Shown: positions 53,162 through 62,445 of the stretch, one piece after another
Numbering within the stretch: position 1 is the first letter of the stretch
Layout of the letters: each line of letters starts with the position of its first letter
From: Pollenia angustigena
Lineage: Eukaryota > Arthropoda > Insecta > Diptera > Polleniidae
Direction of reading: 5' to 3'
DNA length: 64,000 nucleotides
Assembly (NCBI GenBank): GCA_930367215.1
Contig: OV884058.1
Location: forward strand, 111,437,802 to 111,501,801
The notes under the pieces: model-generated
The model's database searches: none
What the model was told of the DNA's origin: nothing
The model's input: the letters and a program-made list of their open reading frames with translations, nothing else
Translations under genes and position numbers: made by a program

Positions 53162-53460
53162 TGAATTTTATTGTTGATGGGATAAGCTATTCCTATGCGC
53201 ATTTCACTGGTTGCTTAGTCTGGGTTCACACTATTAAAGTTTTCTTTCAGAAAGTCTGAGTTTATTGGTGAGAGGGGAAGATAACATGCTTTTCTTCTCT
53301 CCTCTCTCACCCATAAACTCAGACTTTCTGAAAGAATACTTTCATAGTGTGATCCCAGACTTAGGCCAGATTGTCAGGAAACTTCATCCAAAGATTTAAG
53401 AGAAACTAAAGATATTATATAAATAAAACTGTTAAGCGAATAAGAATTTAATAACAAAAA
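53162..53460 (-). repeat. Dispersed repeat DR2, copy 3, split by a MITE
   Basis: attttattgttgatgggata, tatgcgcatttcactggttg, then after the MITE ggccagattgtcaggaaac and aactaaagatattata, in the inverted order of copies 1 and 2. Confidence 0.8.
53218..53360. mobile_element. MITE family A, copy 3 (143 bp, TSD TTA) inside DR2
   Basis: GTCTGGGTTCACACTATTAA and TTCATAGTGTGATCCCAGAC ends; TTA at 53215-53217 and 53361-53363. Uninterrupted DR2 copies read ttgcttaggccag at this spot, which confirms the borders. Confidence 0.95.
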
Positions 53461-53497
53461 TATCTATTTTATTTGTAATAGACACATTTTTTTAGAC

Positions 53498-53686
53498 CAA
53501 GGCCCATTGAAAAGGTCTGCGCAAGAAGCCTGATGATCATTGTTTTCGTTCTTTTGAGCTTTCAAAAGTTGTTTACATACACGTTTTTCCCTTTTGCTTT
53601 GTATATGTGGTAGTAAGTTTTTGACAGCTTAAAAGAAAAAGTTTTTTGTTTTTGTACAAGTAAGCAGACCTGATAGATGGGCCTTG
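53498..53686. mobile_element. hAT-like MITE 9 (189 bp, TSD TTTTAGAC)
   Basis: CAAGGCCCATTGAAAAGG left and ATAGATGGGCCTTG right, with ggtctgc / gcagacc inside. Exact octamers TTTTAGAC at 53490-53497 and 53687-53694. Confidence 0.92.
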
Positions 53687-53695
53687 TTTTAGACA

Positions 53696-55330
53696 ATGGT
53701 GCCCGTCGTTTTTTTAGGTTAGCTCTTGTTTTCGAGATATACCCTTATTTCGAAAATGAAGGAGGTTGCACAACATATGTTCGCGTAACTCAAAAACGGT
53801 TTAGCTTATTGAAATTACTAAAAAAACCGAAATTAAAGTAAAACTTTTTTTAATATCAGCAGTCGTTTAAGAAACATAATTTTTTTTAAAAAAATAAATA
53901 ATTTTTTTTTATCAAAATTTCGAAATTTTAGTTTTTTAAAAATTCTTCAAAAATTGAAAAATGCAGCTTTGCTTCAAATTTTTTGCCGACATATAAAAAA
54001 CGAAGCTGCAAACTAAACAAGCCATAAATTATTAAAATCTGTTTACAACAGATTGATTTTATTCACAAAAGTCGACAAATTTTAATTAATTTGAGAATTT
54101 CATAAAACGCAATATTTGTATGGGAGCCCCCTAAGCAGTGCTGGTAAGGGGGAAGAATGTCTCGAGAAAATGTTAAAGACAAAAAACGCAATGAGGTCAG
54201 TCATACATTGTATCCCCCTACACTGATAGAAAAGGCGTCATAACCCCACGTCTTCATGCGCTTTCGATTAAAACATTACATGACCATAACGCCGGCAGAG
54301 CAACGGTATTAATTTGTTCATGTTCTTGTATGTGGCGAATACGTGTTGATGTTCATGTTCTGATTGACCACAATTTTTGTTGTTGTGCGTTTGGTTGTAT
54401 ACAGAAAGTACATTGTGTGGCCAACATCATGGCGCACATGGATGCTAAGACGAATGTTTAGGCATCGATGGCAGCACATGGACGAAACATGAACAGTCTA
54501 CACGAGTAGAATTCATGTGTGACATGCTGTTCTTACCAAGTTGATGGATGGTGGAGACGGATAGTAACGCTGATGTATTTTGACATCAGTACTTTGACAA
54601 GTGTCTTCGTTTTTGACCCCATGACACTTTTCATCATGGTGATGTCAACCTTAACATCACTTGGCCAAACTGTGATCAGGGTCAAAATGAAATTGTGTCA
54701 TCAATGGGAAGCCACATCGGCATCACAGAAATGACGAACATGTCCTCAGTGCGATGACGCAGTAACATCGGAGAAAGGACACATTAGCATAAATTTAATG
54801 ACAGTTTGTCATTAAGTCAAAGTCATTGGAATTGACTTAAGTCAAAGTTAGAGAATATTATTATTTACTTACCCGTTACATATGTTTGTTTCACGTTTGT
54901 TGAACTACGACCTTTGTTTACAGCAAAACTCTCAATAAAAAGACACCAGCACCATGCCCCATGTGGTTTTCGCAATCATACTATTTTTAAAATTTAATGT
55001 ATTGAACTTAATAATTTAAAAAATACAATATTGGAATTTTTGCTTTTCATAACACATTTTAATCATGAAAATAATGTTAATAATATACAAAATGTGGCAT
55101 CGAATTAATGTCACTATAGTCATAAAATAGATGACACGTAAAAACTGTCAAAGTTGTACGAAGACGTTAGTCATTGGATTGATGTAAGTTTTTGCATCAT
55201 TGATGCCATTTGTAGTAACATTGATGTCACAATTCTGTTGTTAGGGCATCATCAATATGTAGATTCATTTCGCTATCAGTGAAGGTGCGATTCCTTGGCA
55301 GTTATGGGGCTTTTTCTTCTCTAATTTTTA
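53696..55330. repeat. DR1 / TTAA-element family copy, truncated and split
   Basis: aatggtgcccgtcg then the ttttcgagatatacccttat wording and the block aatgcagctttgcttc-like to gggagccccctaagc follow the 48404-49957 element, the latter parts in inverted order. After the insertion at about 54227-55283 it resumes with 'gcagttatggggctttttct'. Termini are missing. Confidence 0.7.
54227..55283. mobile_element. About 1.06-kb element with CACTGATAG ends, inside the DR1 copy
   Basis: CACTGATAGAAAAG left and CTATCAGTG right; the DR1 host runs continuously across it when removed. The interior is unusually rich in atgttcatg, gacatca, gatgtca and acatcac words on both strands. The 71-codon plus frame at 54519-54734 has no recognisable motif. 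The TSD is not clean (TA/A). Confidence 0.7.
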
Positions 55331-55334
55331 CAAA

Positions 55335-56340
55335 ATTTCATTACACTAATTCAATTTTAAAGCAGAATTTTAAAATTTGCAGCAACAAAAATGTCAAGTT
55401 CGGACGATGACTAAGCAACACAACATTATACGCAACAGCGACAGCAACATAGAATAACAACAACTTCGTAAATATAACTAAATAAACCAATAAAAAGAAT
55501 ATGTTGCAATAAAATTACATTTACATCAAAATATTGACGATAGACAAATGATGACATTTAGCAATGATGACTGTTGGTCGAATGTTATAACTCTTTTTCT
55601 GACTATGACCAAACCCATTAGCAAAAGACAGATAAGAAAATAACAAATAAACCAACATAATTGACACATGTTTAATAAGGGAGACCGCAAATTTCTTGGA
55701 ATTTGTTAAAACATCTTTAAAAACGAAATTCGAAGAAGTGATTAAATTTTTCCGTTTCAAAATTGTTTAAAGCCGAAAATTAAAAGATTCTTGTTTTAAC
55801 TCAAAAAAAAAAAACGTTATTTTTTCTAATTTTTTTTTTAAATAATTTAAGCTACGCCCATAATAGGCTGATCCCGACAAAAAAATTTAATGAAGCTTGT
55901 AATAAATTTTCTTAAAAATCAAACATTTAAAACTGAAATACATTGTTTGCCCATTTCACCCACACAAAAATGTGTACCTGCTTAATTTTAATGAGCAAAC
56001 AGTTCTACATTTAAATAAAGTATAAACATTTATGAAAAAATTATTTTAATTGCGATAAAAATCAAGCTACAATTTCCATAATTTCCATAAAAAAAATCCC
56101 TTCTAATAATATTACAGTGTACGACCAATTTTTGTGACATTACTTTCACATTAAATGCCTTCATCTGCCCTGTAGTTCGTAGTTCAAACTCATTTCTTGG
56201 CAGAGAAGGAGAAATTACAAGTCCAAAAGAGTAGGCAACCTGCTTCTGCAATTATAGTAGAATTTCATAATCAAGACATTAATACAATTTCAAAGCAGAA
56301 GTTTTAAAAATTGCAGCAACAAAAATTGCAGGTCTGGACG
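55335..56340. repeat. Two direct repeats of about 80 bases, 935 bases apart
   Basis: The block with 'aaagcagaattttaaaattt', 'gcagcaacaaaaat' and 'gacgatgac' near 55358-55412 recurs as 56290-56343 (tctggacggtgac). Sequence between has open frames on minus (55521-55760, 56030-56251) that I do not recognise. The repeats could be ends of an old element or a tandem duplication. Confidence 0.5.
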
Positions 56341-56647
56341 GTGACTTGTATTTCGATATTTCAAGAATTTCTAAATAATCCGATTTTTTTACCTTGAATT
56401 ATAAAACTAAAATTTGTTAATACATAAAATTTGACCTTTCCATGATGCCAAGCCTACTTATATGGCGTATTTAAAATGTTAGCAAACATCGATATAAGAA
56501 GTTGGTTATGTCGTTAAAACTTTCTCAAAACCAGAGATTTGACTATAAAATTTTTTTTTTAAGGTTGTTAAATATTTTAAGTGATTTGACTGGTTTTCAA
56601 GGTTTCGTTTAAATGTGCTAAATTCTCATATCATACTATTGATAAAG

Positions 56648-56870
56648 TGAATTTTATTGTTGATGGGATAAGCTATTCCTATGCGCATTTCCCTTGTTGC
56701 TTAGGTCAGATCGTTAGGAAACTTCATACAAAGATTTTAGAAAAACTAAAGATATTATACAAACAAAAGTGTTAAGCGAATAAGAATTATAAGCCCCAGT
56801 TTTACTTGTAAAAATATAAAATCTTAAGCAACACAACAACAATAAACAGTGAGTTTATCTTTCCTTACAG
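56648..56870 (-). repeat. Dispersed repeat DR2, copy 4
   Basis: attttattgttgatgggata, ttgttgcttaggtcagatcg, aaactaaagatattatacaa, ending aataaacagtgagtttatct; nearly complete. Confidence 0.85.
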
Positions 56871-57047
56871 TCCCGATTTAAATTACAGTTTTGAAGATAA
56901 TATGCTGGGCAACTGAATAAATAATTGCCATTTGAGAGCCATCCATGTAAACCGGGATTTATCGTAAACAAAAGAAATATTTTTGTTATAATCCAGAGAC
57001 TGGAAAATGACGGGGAAATGAGAAAGTTACATTCGGTCATTCAACCG

Positions 57048-57421
57048 CCCTGCAAATAAAATTGGACCACCTGATCCATTTTGATAAAATGGACTACTCC
57101 ATGGACTGGTCCGATGTAATACAAGCATGGACCATGTCATTGTTAAAAAGTGTTTGTAATGAGACGACATGTCTTCGTTTTTTAACGACATGCTTTCGTT
57201 TTTAAACGACTTTAAAACTTATCCTCTTGAGTATACCATGGAGTAGTTTTAAAACTACTGCTTTGAAATCCAAAGCTGGGTTATATTGTCCTCCCCTAGG
57301 ACATCGTAATGTTTAATAGACCATGTTTTTTCCATACGTTTGGGCTTCTTTTGGACTAGTCCTGGTCCCTTGTGGACTACTCTTTACACGCGCGTTTGGA
57401 CTGGTCCTATTATTTGCAGGG
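57048..57421. mobile_element. CCCTGCAG-family element, copy 3 (374 bp, TSD CG)
   Basis: CCCTGCAAATAAAATTGGAC left, TATTATTTGCAGGG right; CG at 57046-57047 and 57422-57423. Interior matches copy 2 (catttt-gataaaatggactactcc; catggaccatgtcattgtt-like). Confidence 0.9.
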
Positions 57422-57429
57422 CGTTCTTA

Positions 57430-58180
57430 AATAGAAATTAAATTATCACTAAATGAACTATCGGGTTGTTTTTTATGAGTCTTGTCGAGTATTTATGACA
57501 TTTCTCTAGAGTTAACATGTGTGTTTGTAACTATAAGTGCTAGTTTTTAGTTCCTAAAGAAAAATACTCTTCATTTATATAGTTAATTGCATAATTTTCA
57601 AAATAACATAAATATTCATTTATATCATGAAATGCGGTCATAAATGTGTGTCTAAACCGTTTAAATTTGTGAATAACAAATGAAGATTTAGAATTACTAC
57701 CCTAAAATGACTATACATATATTTTAATTAGATAATAACAATTATGTATTACGGCTGATTGAAATCGTTATGAAATTAATTAAACTAAAAGTTATTCAGA
57801 ACTATTTATGATTGTAAAAATTTCTTTTAAATTAGGCAAAAAGGTCTTAAGTCAGAAACTGTAGTTTTTCGTAATGTAAAATTTAAAATTATTTAATTGC
57901 CTTATTTAATTGATTTACATCCTAAAGTGCAAATAATTACGATTGGAAGCAGTTGTGATCGACTTAAATTATTGGTACCAAACGAAAGAGAAAAAATTGA
58001 GTTAAAAACTGAAAACGCATATTTTGGCCAAATACATTTTTGCCTAACGTAAAAGAGAATAACACATTTATAGAGTTTTTAAAAAGTAATTAAGCAAATT
58101 AAACTGGCCTGCGAAATTTGGAAAAAGTCGAATCCATTTAAGCGAAGATATTCAGATTTTTTTGAATAATTTTTTATTTT
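57430..58180. other. No recognisable feature
   Basis: AT-rich; no supported gene or repeat. Confidence 0.4.
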
Positions 58181-58186
58181 TATACC

Positions 58187-58260
58187 CTTCACCACAGGTG
58201 GAAAAGCGTATATATAATTTTGTCATTCCGTTTGTAATTTCTACAATATTGATCGATCTT
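58187..58260. repeat. Dispersed fly repeat end (CCCTTCACCACAGGTGG)
   Basis: acccttcaccacaggtggaa, gcgtatatataattttgtca; compare 34690-34750 inverted and 60025-60070. Confidence 0.5.
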
Positions 58261-58489
58261 GCTAAATTCCAATAGCAACACTGAAAGAATTTTCTTCGCA
58301 ATACCAATGAATTTTGACATTAATCCCATGAAAAATTGCATTAAAAAGGAACCTATGCAGAGCTTCGTTGGATCAATGAACCCTGTTTCATTAAAATGTA
58401 TTTAATGAAACATTACATTAGATCTATGAATATTATTCATTGTATGGATGAATACTTTCAATAGAGTAAACATTTTTTTATTATTTTCT

Positions 58490-58620
58490 TTTTTAGTTTA
58501 TTTTTTTATTTTATTTTTTCTTATTTTATTTTTTATTTTTTTCAGTCTCTTGCGGGAATCCATCGCGCAAACTCGGTGCTGATAGACTAGCTCACTACCA
58601 GCTAGTCTACCGTGGCAGTG
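58490..58620 (-). repeat. tRNA-derived SINE-like retroposon with A-rich tail
   Basis: Read on minus: a GC-richer head (cacggtagactagctggtag, caccgagtttgcgcgatgga, ttcccgcaagagac) followed directly by an A-rich tail of about 55 bases (58490-58545 on plus is T-rich). ggattcccgc resembles a worn B box (GGTTCGATTCC). A 10-bp hairpin (tagactagct / agctagtcta) is at 58583-58609. The head-plus-A-tail layout fits a SINE; the tRNA origin is inference. Confidence 0.55.
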
Positions 58621-58624
58621 TAGT

Positions 58625-59079
58625 TTTTAAATAAAAAAACTATGTTTTTTACTCAATTAAGAGTGTAAATATGAGATTAAATTGTCCATAACAACAATAA
58701 CAACGTTGATTGAACGTGGATTTTGGTTCATTGTCATAATGAAAATTTAAATTTAACGGCATATTACATTAGATGTACGAAATAATTAAATCTTACATTT
58801 TTTGATTAACAATTAAACATTTTTTTAAGGAAACTATAACTTTGTATTAATTTATGAATTTAGTTATGTTTGTATATTGTTTTTTATGTTCCAATTAAAA
58901 TTTTTTGTTTAACTTGGACAAACTTAATTTTTCATATATCCAATGAAAATTTTTAACGTAATTACGAAATCCAATGAAGCGATTTTAACGAAAATACTTC
59001 ATTATAACTATGAAATTCCATTCAGACAATGAAAATTTTCATTTACCTAAGGAATATTTTTTTATGAAAATGATTCATT
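58625..59079. other. No gene; ATGAAAATT/CAATGAA word-rich stretch
   Basis: Many short caatgaa, atgaaat and gaaaatttt words between 58290 and 59080. No terminal repeats resolved. Confidence 0.35.
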
Positions 59080-59510
59080 AAATAAATTAAATAAATTAAA
59101 ATCTGTAAACAACTTTTGATTTTATGTATTCACAAAAGACGAAAATTTTAATTAATTTAAGAATTTTATTAAACCGCCACATCTTTTGTGAATACATAAA
59201 ATCAAAAGTTGTTTACAGATTTTAATCATTTATAGCTTGTTTTGTTTGCAATGTCGTTTTTTTATATGTCTGCATAAAATTAGAAGCTGCATTTTTCAAT
59301 TTTTAATGAATTTTTAAAAACAAAAATTCCGAAATTTTAATAAAAAAAATATTTTTTTTTCCAGAAAAAAAATTATGTTTCTAAAACGACTGCGCATATA
59401 AGAAAAACGTTTTACCTTTCTTAAAGTAAATTTTATAGCGTAATTTCGGTTTTTTTTAGTTTTTCAATAAGCTAAAGCGTTTTTGAGTTGCGCGAACATA
59501 TGTTAATCTA
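59080..59510. repeat. DR1 / TTAA-element family fragment with a local inverted repeat
   Basis: 59220-59505 follows 49105-49200 and 49640-49860 of the TTAA element without its internal MITE. An inverted repeat (aaatctgtaaacaactttt, gattttatgtattcacaaaa) at 59098-59145 and 59168-59224 shows two copies meeting head to head. Confidence 0.75.
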
Positions 59511-59514
59511 TCTA

Positions 59515-60540
59515 TACAATATATAATTTCTTAGTATGTCAGGATGTTGGCATGTATGTCCTATTCTTTCCTCAACTTTCTGAAGCCATCTGATGACATA
59601 GGAAGCTGAAATTTGGCACACTTGAAGTACTTTCTCTGCGGAAGATCGTAACGAATCCATATTTTTGATTTTCGGCTTTTCAACTAGTATAACTATAAAG
59701 ATCTGATAGAAAAGATGTTTTTTTTTATAATATGGGGAACTTTGGGCCCCACCCGGCACGGCTAGGCACCGTCGGATTGACCTGAAAAATTAGATCATGA
59801 TTTCTTACACCAAACCTACTATTTTAAGCAGCGCAAACAATTAAATTAAAAAAAAAAAATCCCATACAAGATGCGACCAGTCTAACCTACATACATACAT
59901 AAAATAGTTTTATGTACAAAATTTTTTGATTTTGTCATATTCTTCGGCATGACGAAGATATAAAAAAATTAATATTTATTTATATCTAAATAATGTTAAT
60001 TATATTACTTTTTGTTCTTATCCCACCATGGTGAAGCGTATATAAGATTCGGCATAGCCGAATATAGCAGTATTTTTTATAAATTTGACTTAATATTCGT
60101 TTTTTTTTCTTGGATTTTTTTTAAGATTTTTTACTTTTTATCAAAATTATACAAAAAAAAGCACAAAAATTTAAAACAAAAAGGGTTAAATGCCAATGAA
60201 TATAGCGAAAAATCGGATTGATACGCTAAAAACGGCATTTATACGATGTCTTTTCAGCCATGTCTAATTAACAGGTTTGTTTTTTATTTTTTTGTACACA
60301 GAAAACAATAATTTTCATAATTGAAGTAAAAAAATGTTTGAATTTTCTGTGATAAATTGATAAAAACGGTTTGTAGGTATAACTATTAAGTTTTTAGTTA
60401 ACAACCAAGTTTATTGAGTCAATAAAAAAAGTTGTTGCCCAAAATAATTTTTTTCAACAAAAAAATCAAACAAAATGTTTAACCAATTTTTATTTATTTA
60501 TTTGTTAATTATGATGTCCTTAATTCCCAATTTTTATTTT
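59515..60540. other. No gene; short repeat end at 60025-60070
   Basis: The minus frame 59508-59759 has no recognisable motif. A palindrome attcggcatagccgaat at 60047-60063 matches the start of the 51790 repeat. Confidence 0.45.
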
Positions 60541-60567
60541 TTGATAAATACACTACAATTTATTGTT

Positions 60568-60657
60568 ATTTTTTCCTATGCGCATTTCGCTGGTTGCTTA
60601 GGCCAGATCATCAGGAAACCTTTTTCCAAAGACTTTGGTAAAACTAAAGATATTATA
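60568..60657 (-). repeat. Dispersed repeat DR2, copy 5, cut by a transposon
   Basis: tatgcgcatttcgctggttg, ggccagatcatcaggaaacc, aactaaagatattata. DR2 is broken exactly at TA (60656-60657), where the next element starts. Confidence 0.85.
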
Positions 60658-60762
60658 TCGGGTGATTTTTTAGCTATTATCTTTTTGTCAACACTGGTTT
60701 AAACAGTTGACGCACGTTTTGCTTCACTGCCAAACATCTTCAGTTTGGTCTATAATTTAACC

Positions 60763-61903
60763 ATGAATCGTCTTACAAACGAACAACGCTTGCAAATTAT
60801 TGAATTTTATTATCAAAATGCGTGCTCTGTTAAGAAAGTTCATCGCGCGCTTCTTCCATTTTAGACGAAGCTCATTTTTGGCTCAATGGGTACGTTAATA
60901 ACCCTGCCTTTACACATGCAAGTAGTGGCATGCCACTGTTGTATACATATTATCAAAGAAAATTTGTTCGAAATAGTCGAATCTCATGCCATCAACTTTT
61001 GCGATTACACATGCCACTGCGAGTTCATTTTCAAAATGTCGTAGAAGCGTCAACTTGAGCAAATTTGTTTACTTCTCAAATTAAAAAAAAAGTACCAGAA
61101 AACGAAAAAGAGTTACCGAGTTAATCATAGTGGCACATTTTTGGGGAAATTTTTTCATTTATTTATATTTATATAGCATTATTTTAACGATATTAATGCT
61201 CTATTATTAACAAACTTGCTTTTATTTATGCGCGTTTTGAATAATTCTTTATTAAGGTAAAACTTCAATAACAATTTAACAACAATCCAGTAAATGTGAA
61301 TTAAATTTTAAACAGGGTAACATTGCTTATCGTTTTGACATTTAGTGGCATGCAAGTGCCAAATTTACACTCGCATGCAATTTTTGCTGCCACTGGAGCT
61401 GCCATTGCGAAAAATGTGAGTGTATAAGTAAAAAAGTGTGAGTGTATTGAGTTTTTCGAACTGGCAGTGGCATGTGTAAATGCTAGGTAAGCAGAATTGT
61501 CGATTTTGGAGTGAAGATCAGCCAGATGCATTGCAAGAGCTACCAATGCAAAAGTCACAGTTCGGTGCGGTTTATGGGCTGTTGGCATCATTGGAACGTA
61601 CTTCTTCAAAGATGATGCGAATCGTAACGTAACTGTGAATGGTGAGCGCTACCGTGAGATGATATCCAAAATGCAAGAGCTTGACTTTCATGACATGTGG
61701 TTTCAACAAGACGGTGCCACATGCCACATAGCACGCTTAACAATGGACTTATTGAGAGGCGAGTTCGGTGAACATTTTATTTCACGTTCGGGACCGGTCA
61801 ATTGGCCACCTAGATCGTGCGATTTAAAGCCTTTAGACTATTTTTTGTGGGGTTATGTTAAAGCTCATGCCTATACACACATGCCCGCTTCAATTGACGC
61901 ATT
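60763..61903 (+). pseudogene. DD41D transposase, internally deleted and split by a MITE
   Basis: Starts at ATG 60763: MNRLTNEQRLQIIEFYYQN, then SVKKVHRALLPF, the usual N-terminus. It then jumps to DEAHFWLNGYVN, so roughly 130 residues of DNA-binding and linker sequence are missing. After the MITE (60902-61487) it continues KQNCRFWSEDQPDALQELPM, breaks frame, and from 61635 reads VNGERYREMISKMQELDFHD, WFQQDGATCHIA and SCDLKPLDYFLWGYVKAHAY. The D of QQDG and the D of KPLD are 41 residues apart. Coding ends at 61903, where a foldback repeat begins. Not functional. Confidence 0.9.
60902..61487. mobile_element. MITE family F (586 bp, TSD TAA) inside the transposase
   Basis: CCCTGCCTTTACACATGCAA left and GTGGCATGTGTAAATGCTAGG-like right end. 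TAA at 60899-60901 and 61488-61490. Taking out the element and one TAA restores ...GYVN-KQNC... without a frameshift, which proves the borders. The right subterminal words gtgagtgta and aaaaaagtgtgagtg are shared with MITE family E. Confidence 0.95.
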
Positions 61904-62445
61904 GGGTTGGAGATGGAATATAAGTTTATTCTAGAGAAATATTGGGAATGTAAAAATAGTGGGGGTTGCTCATACATTTTACATCTCTAGGGGTGACTCC
62001 TCAGTAGTTACGGGCGTTTTTCTCTCCATTTAGCCCGAATTTCATTTAATTCTAATATTTAGTATGTATGCAGGTCAAAACACCAGTAATGAAGTCGATG
62101 ATGCTGAAGTGTACGATCTAATAGAGTTGTGTACTTAATTTTAGTTTTTTTAACTGTATATTAGGGGGTCCAAAATTTTTTTTTCGATTTTCCAAAAAAG
62201 TAGACCAGTTTTGTATTAGGTTAGGGAAAAAAAAGATTAGGTTAAAATATGAGCTCGATCGGTTGAACATTGCCGTGCCTCACGCGCATTGAAGTCTGTG
62301 AGAATGAAATTCGGGCTAAATGGAGAGAAAAACGCCCGTAACTACTGAGGAGTCACCCCTAGAGATGTAAAATGTATGAGCAACCCCCATTATTTTTACA
62401 TTCCCAATATTTCTCTAGAATAAACTTATATTCCATCTCCAACCC
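61904..62445. mobile_element. Foldback element, 143-bp near-perfect arms
   Basis: 61904-62046 (gggttggagatggaatataa .. gcccgaatttcatt) is mirrored at 62303-62445. The arms contain gacatct-type DR1 words (ggggtgactcctcagtagtt; gttgctcatacattttacat), so it looks like two DR1-related pieces head to head. The loop includes 62055-62160, which matches the inverse of 14150-14265 in hAT-like element 2. Confidence 0.88.

Larger units (their letters stand above)
60658..61903 (+). mobile_element. DD41D Tc1/mariner transposon, deleted and split, 3' end lost
   Basis: Begins TCGGGTGATTTTTTAGC directly after a TA in DR2. Leader words gtcaacactgg and catcttcagtttggtct match the minus-strand copy at 37985-38690. 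It contains the broken transposase, a MITE at 60902-61487, and is cut at 61903 by the foldback repeat, so the right terminus is absent. Confidence 0.85.

Noticed and set aside
55521..56251. Possible host exons on minus (79- and 73-codon frames)
   Set aside because: No recognisable family, no convincing splice sites with coding bias, and they lie between direct repeats.
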